Origin: an uncultured Candidatus Actinomarina sp. | GTDB taxonomy: Bacteria; Actinomycetota; Acidimicrobiia; Actinomarinales; Actinomarinaceae | DNA: 64,000 nucleotides | Direction: 5' to 3' | Assembly (NCBI GenBank): GCA_902610815.1 | Contig: CACLXG010000001.1 | Location: 467,573-531,572, forward strand | Shown here: positions 7,894 through 17,920 of the stretch, one piece after another | Position numbering within the stretch: the first letter of the stretch is position 1 | How the letters are laid out: every line of letters starts with the position of its first letter | Position numbers and translations under genes: made by a program | Notes under the pieces: generated by a model | Told to the model about the DNA's origin: nothing | Databases searched by the model: none | What the model saw: the letters and a program-made list of their open reading frames with translations, nothing else

Positions 7894-10707
7894 TTAATTG
7901 TTATTTAAAAGTTCAAGAGCAAGATCTACATACTGTTGGGCTTGTTCAACAAGGTTTTGATATAAACCTAGATTTCCATTCTGCAATTCTTGCTGAGCTT
8001 TTTCAAAAGCTTTAGTTGCTTTTTCGAGTAGCTCAAGAGCACTTTCACCTTCTGTGTCTTCAACATTTTCAGTTGCAAAATCACCACCAAAAACACTAGC
8101 CAAAGCTTCAGACAAAGACTCCTCCATAATTATTCTGTCTTGAAAGACAACAACAACAAATTTAAACTCAGGTAATGGATTCTGCTCTCCCTGAAGATAA
8201 ATTGGTTGATAATAAAGTATTGATTGATTTATTGGAACAACAAAAAGATTACCTTTAATAACACTTGAACCCTGCTGATCAAGAAGAGTAAATATTTGTG
8301 AAATATCAGGGTCTTGGTTAATTCTTGTTGCAACCTGGCTAGGTCCATCCACAAATTCTCCTTTTGGTAGTCTAAAGTCGATTAACTGTCCATAATTTTC
8401 TGGATCTGCGTCTGCAACTAGAAATGACTGCATGTTTGGTCTATTTTCTGGATTAAATGGCTGAAAAATAAGATAACTTAGATCACTTTCACCTGGCAAG
8501 CTCATTAATAAATAATATGGCAACATTGGTTTGAATCCTATTTCAGTAAATTCTCCCCTTAAAGTAGCAACTCTAGGTGTTGTAGATGAATCAGATGGTA
8601 TTACCCAGGGATCCTCATCAGCATAAAATACTCTTGGATCAGTCATGTGGTAATCTCTATACATATCAGATTGGATTGTAAATAGATCTTCTGGATATCT
8701 TATATGCTCTAGTAACTCACTACTCATAGAGCTTTTTGGTGTAAACAGATTTGGAAAAATATCGTTATATGATGAAATCAGTGGATCTGATTCATCAACA
8801 ACATAGAAATTCATTGTACCGTCATATGCGTTTACAACTGCTTTGACTGAATTTCTAAGGTAGTTAAAATTCAGAGGAAGACCAGAGTTTTCATTGATTC
8901 TTCTTGTATCAGCTGGTTGAGCATAAGGATATTTGTCAGACACTGTGTACATATCTATTATCCAAAATAGATTTCCATCGATTAATGCCAAATATGGATC
9001 ATTGTCTGTATAGAGGAAAGGCGCAGCCTTTTTTACTCTACTTACAACATTACGCTCCATAATCAACTTTGAGTCATCTGACAGCTGATTTGAAATTAAT
9101 AAATTTAATTCACTATAACGTAGTGCAAATCCAAGTCTTCTAAAAAATGAACCTATTCCTACACCACCATCACCTGAATAGTTTGTGTAAGCAACTGATT
9201 GACCCTCAGTTGACAAAGGATAGTCAACTTCTTCCTGCAAAGAGTTCACAACCACATACTCGACTGACTCTGCTGATTCACCAAAGTAGATTCTTGGTTG
9301 TTGAACCTCTAACTCGCTAACAGTTGTAGTAGCAGGAACACCTTTTACATAAAAATCTGGCTGACCTTGACTTGCTACATTGTTTGCAGGACTAAAAACA
9401 ACACCATATCCATGCGTATATTGAAGTCTTTCATTGACCCAACCGACTGCCGGTAAATTTGTTTGATCTAACTCTCTAGCAGAGACCATGACCTGTGTTA
9501 GCTCACCATTAATTTTATAACGATCAACATCTACTTCATCTAGTGCGTAATAAGCTCTAATCTCCTGCAGCTGACTATATGTTTCTGCGAGAACTGTAGG
9601 ATCCCATAATCTAATATTGTCTACAGTTTGAGCGTTATCAGCTATATCGTTATTTGTTAAATTTGGTGAAGCTTCGAATGATTTTTCTTCAATACTATCT
9701 AAACCATAAGCAAGTCTTGTATAGTTGATATGATTCTCAACATATGGAAGTTCTTTGTTTAACTCATCAGGCACAACTCTAAATCTTTGAATTGCTGCAG
9801 GAACAACTCCACCAACGATAATTGAAACAGCAAGCCACAAGCTAATTGCTGTAACAGGTAATAACCAGCCTCTTCTTTTTATATTTACTAGCAACAATAT
9901 TGCGCCAAACAATGATATTAAAATTAAAAGGTTTAACGCAGGCAAGTGTGCAACAACATCTGTATAGCTAGCACCAAATACTTTACCTCTTGGAGAATAC
10001 AATAATTCCATAGAATCTAATCTATAAGCAAAAGCTTTGAGGACAGCTATAAATGCAAGTAATACAGATAGGTGAGCTTTTGCCCCACTACTTACTTCAG
10101 GCAACCTACCTGGACGGAGTTGTAAAGCTCCTGTTGCGATAAAAAATAAAACAATAATAAAAGAGGTAAAGATAACTAATTGAAACCCCCAAGACACAAA
10201 GAGCCTATATAGTGGTAAGCCAAAAACAAAACTTGATACATCGTACTGAAATACAGGGTCTGTAATTCCAAATGACTTTTGGTTTAAAAACAATAAAACT
10301 TGTTCCCACAATTGAGAAGCACCAGCGCCAAGAAATAGGGAAAGACCAATTGCGCCCACAAATCTATATTTTAAAAAACGCTCATTAAAAAATTCCCTAA
10401 ATCTAGATAATGGATCTTGAGATTCAAAAGATTCGAAGATATCCATTACTGGTGTTGCTCTTACAGCAAGTCTTAAATTAATGAAAATAAATGCAAACGC
10501 AAGAAGCGAAGTAGCTGCTACAAGAGCAGATTTTGTCAAAAGAATTTTTATCCAAACTGAATTTAAATCGACCGAATCAAACCATAAATAATTTGTAAGA
10601 AAGGTAGCAATAGCTCTTGCAATAGAAAATCCAATAATTCCTACAAAAACTAGAAAAGATAGACCTCTTCTCTCATTACCTGTATTTGCACCACCAATAT
10701 TAACCAT
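7894..10707 (-). CDS. UPF0182 (COG1615) family membrane protein
   Basis: A 937-residue protein with about seven transmembrane helices in the first 320 residues, followed by a large extracytoplasmic domain (from about residue 320) and an acidic, Gln/Glu-rich coiled-coil-like C-terminus. Length and architecture match UPF0182, a family typical of actinobacteria and cyanobacteria with no settled function. The start is supported by TAATAT at 10714-10719 six bases upstream. It lies directly behind the PDZ/Lon-like gene, the same pairing found in mycobacteria (Rv3193c/Rv3194c). Confidence 0.9.
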   Translation of the reverse strand: MVNIGGANTGNERRGLSFLVFVGIIGFSIARAIATFLTNYLWFDSVDLNSVWIKILLTKSALVAATSLLAFAFIFINLRLAVRATPVMDIFESFESQDPLSRFREFFNERFLKYRFVGAIGLSLFLGAGASQLWEQVLLFLNQKSFGITDPVFQYDVSSFVFGLPLYRLFVSWGFQLVIFTSFIIVLFFIATGALQLRPGRLPEVSSGAKAHLSVLLAFIAVLKAFAYRLDSMELLYSPRGKVFGASYTDVVAHLPALNLLILISLFGAILLLVNIKRRGWLLPVTAISLWLAVSIIVGGVVPAAIQRFRVVPDELNKELPYVENHINYTRLAYGLDSIEEKSFEASPNLTNNDIADNAQTVDNIRLWDPTVLAETYSQLQEIRAYYALDEVDVDRYKINGELTQVMVSARELDQTNLPAVGWVNERLQYTHGYGVVFSPANNVASQGQPDFYVKGVPATTTVSELEVQQPRIYFGESAESVEYVVVNSLQEEVDYPLSTEGQSVAYTNYSGDGGVGIGSFFRRLGFALRYSELNLLISNQLSDDSKLIMERNVVSRVKKAAPFLYTDNDPYLALIDGNLFWIIDMYTVSDKYPYAQPADTRRINENSGLPLNFNYLRNSVKAVVNAYDGTMNFYVVDESDPLISSYNDIFPNLFTPKSSMSSELLEHIRYPEDLFTIQSDMYRDYHMTDPRVFYADEDPWVIPSDSSTTPRVATLRGEFTEIGFKPMLPYYLLMSLPGESDLSYLIFQPFNPENRPNMQSFLVADADPENYGQLIDFRLPKGEFVDGPSQVATRINQDPDISQIFTLLDQQGSSVIKGNLFVVPINQSILYYQPIYLQGEQNPLPEFKFVVVVFQDRIIMEESLSEALASVFGGDFATENVEDTEGESALELLEKATKAFEKAQQELQNGNLGLYQNLVEQAQQYVDLALELLNNN

Positions 10708-10719
10708 GATTATATATTA
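10708..10719 (-). promoter_or_regulatory. Leaderless -10 box of the UPF0182 gene
   Basis: TAATAT (10714-10719 on the minus strand) plus six bases leads straight into the ATG at 10707. It suggests that the UPF0182 gene can be transcribed separately from the protease gene 26 bases upstream. Confidence 0.45.
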
Positions 10720-10733
10720 TTTATCTCTCGTGT

Positions 10734-11747
10734 TTATCGTGAACTATACTGCAAAATAACTGATAGTGCATCATCAAAAGATTCCACAGCAATTATTGCT
10801 GTATCATCAGTTTCGAATGGTTTGGCCTCTTCAAAATTTGCAACAGGAACTAGAATTAGTTCTGCACCTGCTCTTTTTGCCGCAATTATTTTTTGTTTTA
10901 TTCCACCAACCGGACCAACAGATCCATCAATTTCAATTGTGCCTGTTCCAGCAACAACCATTGAGTTGGTTATGTCCTGAGGAATTAAATTATTATATAC
11001 ATTTAAAGCCATCATTAATCCAGCCGAGGGTCCCCCTACATTGCCAGTTTTGATGTCTACTTCAAACGGAAAATCAAATCTTTCATTTACAGTTGTAGCG
11101 AGAAAACCTACCATAGGCTCCCCTTTGTATTCAACATGTTCAATAAGTGTTGTCTCAATAAAAAGCTGTTCACTTACACCATCTACTACCCTAATTAGAC
11201 CAATGGAAACTGTTTCTCCTATAGAGTAAGTTCTTAATGTAGATATAAATTCTGTAGCTGAAAAAATTTGAACATTATTAATTGAATTTAATAAATCACC
11301 TTTTTTAAGCTTGTTTTTAACTGGAGAATCATCAAGTAACCCTACTACAGCAACTCCTTCACCTTTAGTTTCAATTTCATATCCTATATTTTTTAAAGCT
11401 ACCGCAATAGCAACATTTTCAGATGTCCTCATATTCTGAATACTTATCTCACTTAATTCTTGAGGTGTTACACCATCAGGCAAAATTAATTCTTTTGGAT
11501 ATAAATCATAAGACGGGTTTACTAAAGACCATAAATATACGAATACATTAGCTTCATCTCTGCGAACTGTTAATTGATAGAGGTTACCTTCAAACTCATA
11601 ATTCTCATTGTTACCATAATCAATTTCCCATTGATATGGAGGGCCTGGTGACATAAAGTAGTAATCAGTAGTAATTAAACCAATTGGCATTAAGGCTATA
11701 AAAAATATTATTAGAAGCTTTCGAGTATTGGATAATCTACTAAACAT
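10734..11747 (-). CDS. PDZ-domain, Lon-like (S16) membrane protease, YlbL type
   Basis: 337 residues: an N-terminal anchor helix (about 10-30), a PDZ domain around residues 120-200 (DDSPVKNKLKKGDLLNSI) and a C-terminal Lon-type protease domain. The catalytic Ser is in GGPSAGLMMAL (near residue 240) and the catalytic Lys in GGIKQKIIAAKRAGA (near residue 283). It should act on the outer face of the membrane. Its place next to UPF0182 is conserved in actinobacteria. Confidence 0.9.
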   Translation of the reverse strand: MFSRLSNTRKLLIIFFIALMPIGLITTDYYFMSPGPPYQWEIDYGNNENYEFEGNLYQLTVRRDEANVFVYLWSLVNPSYDLYPKELILPDGVTPQELSEISIQNMRTSENVAIAVALKNIGYEIETKGEGVAVVGLLDDSPVKNKLKKGDLLNSINNVQIFSATEFISTLRTYSIGETVSIGLIRVVDGVSEQLFIETTLIEHVEYKGEPMVGFLATTVNERFDFPFEVDIKTGNVGGPSAGLMMALNVYNNLIPQDITNSMVVAGTGTIEIDGSVGPVGGIKQKIIAAKRAGAELILVPVANFEEAKPFETDDTAIIAVESFDDALSVILQYSSR

Positions 11748-11777
11748 TGAAATCCATTTTATGCCTCATCCAGATAT

Positions 11778-11810
11778 AAAAAAAGAGCCAGGCTTTACCT
11801 GGCTCTTTTT
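11778..11810. terminator. Bidirectional intrinsic terminator
   Basis: GAGCCAGG (11785-11792) and CCTGGCTC (11798-11805) form an eight-pair stem with a CTTTA loop, flanked by A7 and T5 runs. It ends the leftward liv operon poorly placed for read-through and insulates the PDZ protease promoter. Both orientations have a T-run, but the leftward transcript after the binding-protein gene is the obvious user. Confidence 0.85.
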
Positions 11811-11826
11811 AAATTATTAACTCACG

Positions 11827-13227
11827 TTAGGAACAAGGTTTTGACCAGTCGTGAGATGCGGCGGTAGGTCCAGAATAGTTAGCTTTAACTAATCTTGTAC
11901 CACTGCCTACGCTAGCATCCGGTGCTGTAATTGAAGTAGAAGTTTCAGCTTTACTGACTCCTAAAGTTCTTACAGGCATCATGCCGTCAGAGCTAACATC
12001 AACATTTGCTGCTGCTCTTCTAATACCAGCCTTTGTAAGATCTCCACCTTTAATTGCTGCTTCAAGAACACCTTTTAGGTGATACTGTGAAGACCATCCT
12101 GCAACCACATAAGAGCTAGCTGAGGTTTGCCCCATTGCTCCTGACCAAGTTGCACGCATGGCAGCGTGACCTGCTGTGTCTGCTTCATATGGATCAATCC
12201 ATGCTGCTGTATAAAAAGCACCTGAAGTAAACAATGCTTGAGTAGGTGCACCATCTGCAACAAAAGCCTCATTGAATGCTGGTGCTGCCATAAATGTAAG
12301 AGGTACTACTCCTAACTGGGCTGCTCCACCAGATACTTGAGCAGTTCTATTTGGATCTGTTGCCATGTAAACTGCATCAACTGGTTGCGTAGCCATTAAG
12401 CCAACTGCAGCTGCAACATCGAATTCAGTAACTGGCGGGACGTATTCCCAAGCTACCTCAATACCATTTGCATTTGCTGCTGCTTTAACGCCAGCAAAAT
12501 AATCATCTGCATATCCTGGATTTACATAAGCTATAAGACCAATTTTTTGAATTGGTACTGGTAAGTTTTCTACTCCCCAGTCAAGAATGTTCATCCCCTG
12601 CGCACAATATGAAGATCCAAACTCAATTGCTAGACCATTGTCAGCTGATTTATATGACCAACCTGACCACCAACTCATAGGAGCTGCTATTGTATCGCTC
12701 TCATCCATTGCTTCAAGAATAAATTGTGTTTGCACACTACCAAGTGTCATAGCAAAAGCTGCTACATCATCTTTTTGTAATGCAAATCCTTCAATCATTT
12801 TTGCTGGATTGTATTGGGTATCGTAACCATCAACAATAGCTACACTGTAGTCTCCAATACCACCTGTTGTGTTTACCCACAACCAAAATGCTCTTTGAGC
12901 ACCTTCTAATGCTGGACCTGCAGCTGCGAAAGGACCTGTGTAGTCATTTAATAAACCTAAATAAATACATCCTTTTTCTGGGTCAGCACCTGTAGGAACT
13001 TGTGTTCCAAGTGCTGCATATGCATCTGGACAAGGTTCCTCTGTTACACCAACGCCTGTTTTAACAGTTTGTGCAGTTGTAACCGCAGGAGAGTCAAGAG
13101 TTTCAACAACTTCAGGAGTTGTTTCTTCTACAACGACTTCTTCTTCGGCAGCGTCACCACCACAAGCGCTTAAAACAAGAGCGAATGCTATGAAAATAAT
13201 GATTCCTTGCTTTCGCAACGATTTCAT
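11827..13227 (-). CDS. ABC transporter substrate-binding lipoprotein, Leu/Ile/Val-type family
   Basis: A 466-residue extracytoplasmic solute receptor. The signal peptide ends in the lipobox VLSAC (Cys near residue 22), followed by an acidic linker and a type I periplasmic-binding fold with LGLLNDYTGPFAAAG at its start. It follows the two permease genes and has a good Shine-Dalgarno (AAGGGGG) and its own 57-base upstream gap, consistent with higher expression than the membrane parts. The neighbouring acyl-CoA ligase hints that the cargo may be a carboxylic acid rather than an amino acid; this is inference. A terminator follows. Confidence 0.9.
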   Translation of the reverse strand: MKSLRKQGIIIFIAFALVLSACGGDAAEEEVVVEETTPEVVETLDSPAVTTAQTVKTGVGVTEEPCPDAYAALGTQVPTGADPEKGCIYLGLLNDYTGPFAAAGPALEGAQRAFWLWVNTTGGIGDYSVAIVDGYDTQYNPAKMIEGFALQKDDVAAFAMTLGSVQTQFILEAMDESDTIAAPMSWWSGWSYKSADNGLAIEFGSSYCAQGMNILDWGVENLPVPIQKIGLIAYVNPGYADDYFAGVKAAANANGIEVAWEYVPPVTEFDVAAAVGLMATQPVDAVYMATDPNRTAQVSGGAAQLGVVPLTFMAAPAFNEAFVADGAPTQALFTSGAFYTAAWIDPYEADTAGHAAMRATWSGAMGQTSASSYVVAGWSSQYHLKGVLEAAIKGGDLTKAGIRRAAANVDVSSDGMMPVRTLGVSKAETSTSITAPDASVGSGTRLVKANYSGPTAASHDWSKPCS

Positions 13228-13284
13228 AAATCCCCCTTTTAATTATTAGTACTAATGCTTTAAGGATAGCGAATGATTTTTAAC

Positions 13285-14397
13285 TTAGTAGGAAAAAGGC
13301 CAAGCTTTAAAATAATTGCGTAACCTAAACCAAATACCCCATAAACCTCTTGGCTCAAACATAAGAAAACCAACAATAAATAAACCAAATATGATTCTTT
13401 CGATTTGTGCAGCATTTAAAGGAATAACTTCCCTTACAAACTCTGAATGATCAATGACAAATTTTATAATTCCTGGCATTAGTCCAAAAAATATACTTCC
13501 AAATATTGGGCCCATCACTGTCCCAACACCTCCAATAACCACAATTGCTATAAAAGTTACAGAAAATAACAATCCAAACCTCTCTACATCAACTGCACCA
13601 ATTGTAGAAAACATTAAAGCTCCAGCCACTCCTGCATAAAAACTAGACAATGCAAAAGCTGATGCTTTAAATCTTGCTAAATTAATCCCAATAGCTTCTG
13701 CGGCGATATCTCTATCTCTTATAGCAGCGTAAGCTCTCCCAATTTTTGAACGAAGTAAATTTTTAACCCCAATACCAAGAAGTAACGCAACTAAAAGCCC
13801 TATAAAATAGAGAACTTGACTTTTTGTCAATATCAATGATCCAATTTCTAAACCATCTTTAAAATTTATTCCTAACAATGTATATCCAGCAGTTTTTCGA
13901 CCAAGTCCAGCTCCACCAGTTATAGTTTTTAGGTTAGATAAGATATATGAACCAATATAAACTATTCCAATACTTACTAAAGCTAGATTTAATCCTTTTA
14001 GTCTGACTGCCAAAGGTGCAATAATTAAACCTACACCCGCGGCTACAATTCCTGCTAGAGGTAGCCATATAATCATATCTAACTCATAGCCTATGATTTT
14101 ATTAGGAAATTCTGTAGAGAACCCTCCTACGACTGCCGCCGTATAGGTACCAACAGCTACAAAAAAACCGTGAGCCAAAGATATTTGTCCAGCCATTCCA
14201 GATACAATATTTAATCCCCACGTAGCAATTGTTAAAAAGACTGATGCTGAAAGTAGAAGAATCCAATAATCATCTGCTATAAAACCAAGTGTTATTAATG
14301 AAGTAGCAATAATGAGAGCTATGAATCTATGAGTGTTATTTTTAAGAATAGCTGTTTCATTCCTGTAGCTAGTAAATAAGTCTGGCCTGCCTCTCAA
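13285..14397 (-). CDS. livM: Branched-chain-type ABC transporter permease, LivM
   Basis: 370 residues with about ten membrane helices. The block GLNIVSGMAGQISLAHGFF near residue 65-83 is the LivM/LivH signature, and the loop RDRDIAAEAIGIN (near 232-244) is the ATPase-coupling region. It begins at a TTG overlapping the stop of livH (TTGA), so translation is coupled. It pairs with LivH in the heterodimeric membrane channel. Confidence 0.92.
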   Translation of the reverse strand: MRGRPDLFTSYRNETAILKNNTHRFIALIIATSLITLGFIADDYWILLLSASVFLTIATWGLNIVSGMAGQISLAHGFFVAVGTYTAAVVGGFSTEFPNKIIGYELDMIIWLPLAGIVAAGVGLIIAPLAVRLKGLNLALVSIGIVYIGSYILSNLKTITGGAGLGRKTAGYTLLGINFKDGLEIGSLILTKSQVLYFIGLLVALLLGIGVKNLLRSKIGRAYAAIRDRDIAAEAIGINLARFKASAFALSSFYAGVAGALMFSTIGAVDVERFGLLFSVTFIAIVVIGGVGTVMGPIFGSIFFGLMPGIIKFVIDHSEFVREVIPLNAAQIERIIFGLFIVGFLMFEPRGLWGIWFRLRNYFKAWPFSY

Positions 14398-15314
14398 ACT
14401 CTCTCCACCTCTTCTTTTCCAAAAAGACCATCCGGCCTTATAATTAAAATGAAAAACATAATTATATAAGGTGCCAATGCACTAAATCCAGTTCCAAAAC
14501 TAATGCCAAGTGAAGCTTCAATACTTACTTGATAGTAAGCAATGTAACCTTGTGTCAAGCCAATAATTAATGAACCCACAACTGCCCCTACCAAAGAATC
14601 CAGACCTCCAATTACAATTGCTGGGAGAGCTCTTAATGCGGTAACAAAGCTTGCTTGAGTTAATCCGTTAAATCCTCCTGTGATAAAAAATCCAGATAGA
14701 CTTGCAAGCATTGCAGCCATGAACCATACAAGAGCAATAACCCTTCCAACATTTATGCCTTGAGCAAGAGATGCTTCTTGATCAAAAGAAGTAGCTCTCA
14801 TAGCTAAACCATATTTGGAAAATTTAAAAAATATTGAAAGAAAAGCTATTACAGCTATTGCCGCCAGTAATGCAGTAAGTTCTAAGAATTGTATCGCTAC
14901 TCCACCAACATTCAATGATCCAAAATTACCCATTTGAGAAAAAGAATCTCCCATATATCTTGGGTTCAAACCAATCCAATTGTCTAATACAGTTCTTATC
15001 AATATATCTATACCAATAGTTAAAATAGCAACAGAAAAAACTGGCTCACCAACCATTGCTCTTAAAAAAGTTCTTTCAATCATTAAACCGATTATTCCTG
15101 TAATAAATATTGCAAGAGGTAGTGCAATCCAAAAGGAAATACCTCTATCGACAGCTAACGCACTGATAATGCCAGCACCAGCTACAGCAAGAGCTGGTTG
15201 AGCAAAGCTTAAAACATCAGTTGCCTTATAAATAAGGACTAAACCAATAGCAACCAAAGAATAGACAGCACCTAATGCTAGACCTTGCATTGTCGCTTGT
15301 AGAAAGAGAATCAT
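14394..15314 (-). CDS. livH: Branched-chain-type ABC transporter permease, LivH
   Basis: 306 residues, about eight membrane helices. It begins with LQATMQGLALGAVYSLVAIG, the usual LivH opening, and carries AMRATSFDQEASLAQGIN (near 180) as the coupling loop. The ATG overlaps the ligase stop as ATGA. Together with LivM and the LivF/LivG ATPases it forms the importer. Confidence 0.92.
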   Translation of the reverse strand: MILFLQATMQGLALGAVYSLVAIGLVLIYKATDVLSFAQPALAVAGAGIISALAVDRGISFWIALPLAIFITGIIGLMIERTFLRAMVGEPVFSVAILTIGIDILIRTVLDNWIGLNPRYMGDSFSQMGNFGSLNVGGVAIQFLELTALLAAIAVIAFLSIFFKFSKYGLAMRATSFDQEASLAQGINVGRVIALVWFMAAMLASLSGFFITGGFNGLTQASFVTALRALPAIVIGGLDSLVGAVVGSLIIGLTQGYIAYYQVSIEASLGISFGTGFSALAPYIIMFFILIIRPDGLFGKEEVERV

Positions 15315-17152
15315 TTATACATATCCTCAATTAAATCGGAGAATTTCTCCATCAATACATTTCTTTTAACTTTTTGTGTAGCTGTCATATCACCATCTTC
15401 GTGATCAAGTTCTTTAGTTATCATTCTGAATTTTCTTATTGATAATGAAGAAGTTCTTTCATTTGCTTTTTTTATTTCGTTCCAAATTAATTCTTGAACA
15501 TCTTCATTTTCCGACAAGTTTCTATATGTTGTATAAGGAATGTTTTTTCTTAATGCCCAATTTGCAACAATATCAAATTCTATTCCAATTAATACTGATA
15601 TAAATTTCCTATCATCGCCGATCACAACTGCTTCTCTAATATACGGTGAAGTCTTAACATTATTTTCAATTTCAGATGGAGAAACATTTTTACCACCTTT
15701 TGTAATAATTATATCTTTTTTTCGATCGACAATTTTTAAAAATTCACCATCGAATTCACCAACATCTCCTGTATAAAGCCATCCATCACTGTCAATAACT
15801 TCTTTTGTTGCTTCTTCATTTTTAAAATAGCCTTTAAAAACTCCAGGGTGTCTTACCAATATTTCGCCATCGTCAGCTAGCTTTAACTCTACACCAGGTT
15901 GAGGCACCCCAACAGTTCCGAGTTTTACCTTTCCTGGCCTGTTTCCAGTTGCGATTGCGGAGTTTTCAGTCATTCCATAACCTTCATAAATTGGTACTCC
16001 TAATGACATAAAAAATCTTAAAATCTCTGGTGCTATTGGAGCTGCACCAGATAATGCATTGTCTACATTTAATAACCCTAGTTTTTTTCTTAAAGCTCTA
16101 AAACCTAAAATTTGAGCAAAGAAATTAGTTACTTTAGCAATTAAATCACCTTCTCCTATTTCAAGTCTTCTTCTTGCTGTAATGTCTCCTAATTTAGAAG
16201 CAACTGAAAAGAAAATTTGCTTTAATCTTGAAGCGTCTTTCATCTTTACCATAGCTCCTGCGTGCATTCTCTCTAAAATTCTCGGAACTGCAGGAAAAGC
16301 ACTAGGTTGTACCTCAGCTAAATCTGATTGAACTGTATCTATAGATTCTGCAAAATTTATAGTTCCCATTGCATGAAATCCAATTATGATATCTAATAAT
16401 CTTCCTAAAACATGACATAAAGGCAGGTATGAAATAAATTGAGGATTATCAGTTCCTGTTGTAAATGATAATTCTGGTATTTGAGTAGCAACCCATTCTA
16501 AGTTTCCATGAGTTAGCATTGATCCTTTTGGGGGTCCGGTTGTGCCAGATGTGTAAATCATCATTGCTGTATCTTCACTTTTAATATTGTCTTGCATTCT
16601 TGTAACAAACTCGGGATCTTTTTGATATTCTTCTTTTCCTGTTTTAATAAATTCGTCCCATGAGATTAATTTTTCATTGTCATATTTAGTAATTCCTCTA
16701 CTTTCAAAATATACAATTTTTGAAAGATTTGGAAGGTCTTCAATGACTTCTAGAACCTTGTCAACTTGTTCTTGATCTTCTGCAAACAAGATTTTAGATT
16801 CTGAATGCCCCAATAAATATTTAACTTCTGAAGGAGGGTTTGTTGGATATAATCCAACAGTAATACTTTGTATTGCTTGAATAGCAATATCAGCAATTAT
16901 CCATTCGGGTCTATTTTCAGAATGTATAGCTACTTTATCTTTAACGTCTACTCCGTAGTATTTTAAAGCATGTCCAATGAATTGAGTTTGATTCCAGAAA
17001 TCTTCATAAGTAACCTCATGCCATATTCCAAACTCTTTGTTTCGAAATGCTATTTTTTCCGGAAATCTCTCAGCAATTTCTCTTACTTTCCTTGAAGGAG
17101 TTGCCCCTCCATTGGCAGTAATTTCATTAAAAATTTCATTCATTGAAATCAT
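15311..17152 (-). CDS. AMP-forming acyl-CoA synthetase (FadD15-like) inside the liv operon
   Basis: A 613-residue adenylate-forming enzyme that activates a carboxylic acid to its CoA thioester with ATP. The P-loop-like MIYTSGTTGPPKGSML (near residue 200), the YEGYGMTE motif (near 394) and the hinge GWLYTGDVGEFD with DRKKDIIITKGGKN near the C-terminus are all intact. Length and sequence resemble long-chain FadD15/Faa1-type ligases. It is sandwiched between ATPase and permease genes of a branched-chain-type importer, with its ATG directly after the livG stop, so uptake and activation of the same acid are probably coupled. Confidence 0.92.
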   Translation of the reverse strand: MISMNEIFNEITANGGATPSRKVREIAERFPEKIAFRNKEFGIWHEVTYEDFWNQTQFIGHALKYYGVDVKDKVAIHSENRPEWIIADIAIQAIQSITVGLYPTNPPSEVKYLLGHSESKILFAEDQEQVDKVLEVIEDLPNLSKIVYFESRGITKYDNEKLISWDEFIKTGKEEYQKDPEFVTRMQDNIKSEDTAMMIYTSGTTGPPKGSMLTHGNLEWVATQIPELSFTTGTDNPQFISYLPLCHVLGRLLDIIIGFHAMGTINFAESIDTVQSDLAEVQPSAFPAVPRILERMHAGAMVKMKDASRLKQIFFSVASKLGDITARRRLEIGEGDLIAKVTNFFAQILGFRALRKKLGLLNVDNALSGAAPIAPEILRFFMSLGVPIYEGYGMTENSAIATGNRPGKVKLGTVGVPQPGVELKLADDGEILVRHPGVFKGYFKNEEATKEVIDSDGWLYTGDVGEFDGEFLKIVDRKKDIIITKGGKNVSPSEIENNVKTSPYIREAVVIGDDRKFISVLIGIEFDIVANWALRKNIPYTTYRNLSENEDVQELIWNEIKKANERTSSLSIRKFRMITKELDHEDGDMTATQKVKRNVLMEKFSDLIEDMYK

Positions 17153-17920
17153 CTAATCACTGACTCCTAAATACGCCTCTATAACACTTGAATCTTTTGC
17201 AGCTTTTATAGGGTCACCATCGAACAACTTTTTTCCAAAATCCATAACTATAACTTCAGTAGCAATATCCATAACCATATTCATATCATGATCAATTAAA
17301 ACAACTGTTACTCCCAACTCTTCATATATATCAAGTATAAATCTAGCTATATCTTCTGTTTCTTCATTATTCATACCAGCAGCTGGTTCGTCTAAAAGTA
17401 GTACTTTTGGCTTCATGGCTAAAGCTCTGGCTAATTCAATTCTTTTTTGAATTCCATATGGCAACGAAAGTATAAATGAATATCTGTATTCCTCAATTTC
17501 GAGAAAATCAATTATATCCTCCGCTATTTGTCTAGCTTTCTCCTCTTCTTTTCTAGTTTTTTTAGAAAATAATAATCCGGAGACCGAACCATAATTTATG
17601 TGCCTATGAGCTCCTATCAAAATATTGTCAAGTGTTGTCATATTCTCAAATAATTCAATATTTTGAAATGTTCTCGAGACACCCAAATTAGCAATTGCGT
17701 CTGGCTTTAAATTACTAATATCTTTATTAAAAATTTTGACAGTTCCTGTTGTTGGCCTATATATTCCACTTATACAATTAAAAATTGAAGTCTTGCCAGC
17801 CCCATTTGGGCCTATAATTGAAAAAAGAGAGTTTTCGGGCACTTCAAATGAAACTTCTGTCAAAGCATTCACACCTCCAAAATTTAGGCTCACATTTTCA
17901 AATTTTATTAATGAACTCAT
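17153..17920 (-). CDS. livG: ABC transporter ATPase, LivG
   Basis: 255 residues from the ATG at 17920, which overlaps the livF stop as ATGA; an upstream in-frame GTG at 17929 is less likely. Walker A GPNGAGKTS (near 38), LivG-type signature LPYGIQKRIELARALA (near 150) and Walker B LLLDEPAAGMN are present. The C-terminal LGVSD extension is typical of LivG. Confidence 0.92.
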   Translation of the reverse strand: MSSLIKFENVSLNFGGVNALTEVSFEVPENSLFSIIGPNGAGKTSIFNCISGIYRPTTGTVKIFNKDISNLKPDAIANLGVSRTFQNIELFENMTTLDNILIGAHRHINYGSVSGLLFSKKTRKEEEKARQIAEDIIDFLEIEEYRYSFILSLPYGIQKRIELARALAMKPKVLLLDEPAAGMNNEETEDIARFILDIYEELGVTVVLIDHDMNMVMDIATEVIVMDFGKKLFDGDPIKAAKDSSVIEAYLGVSD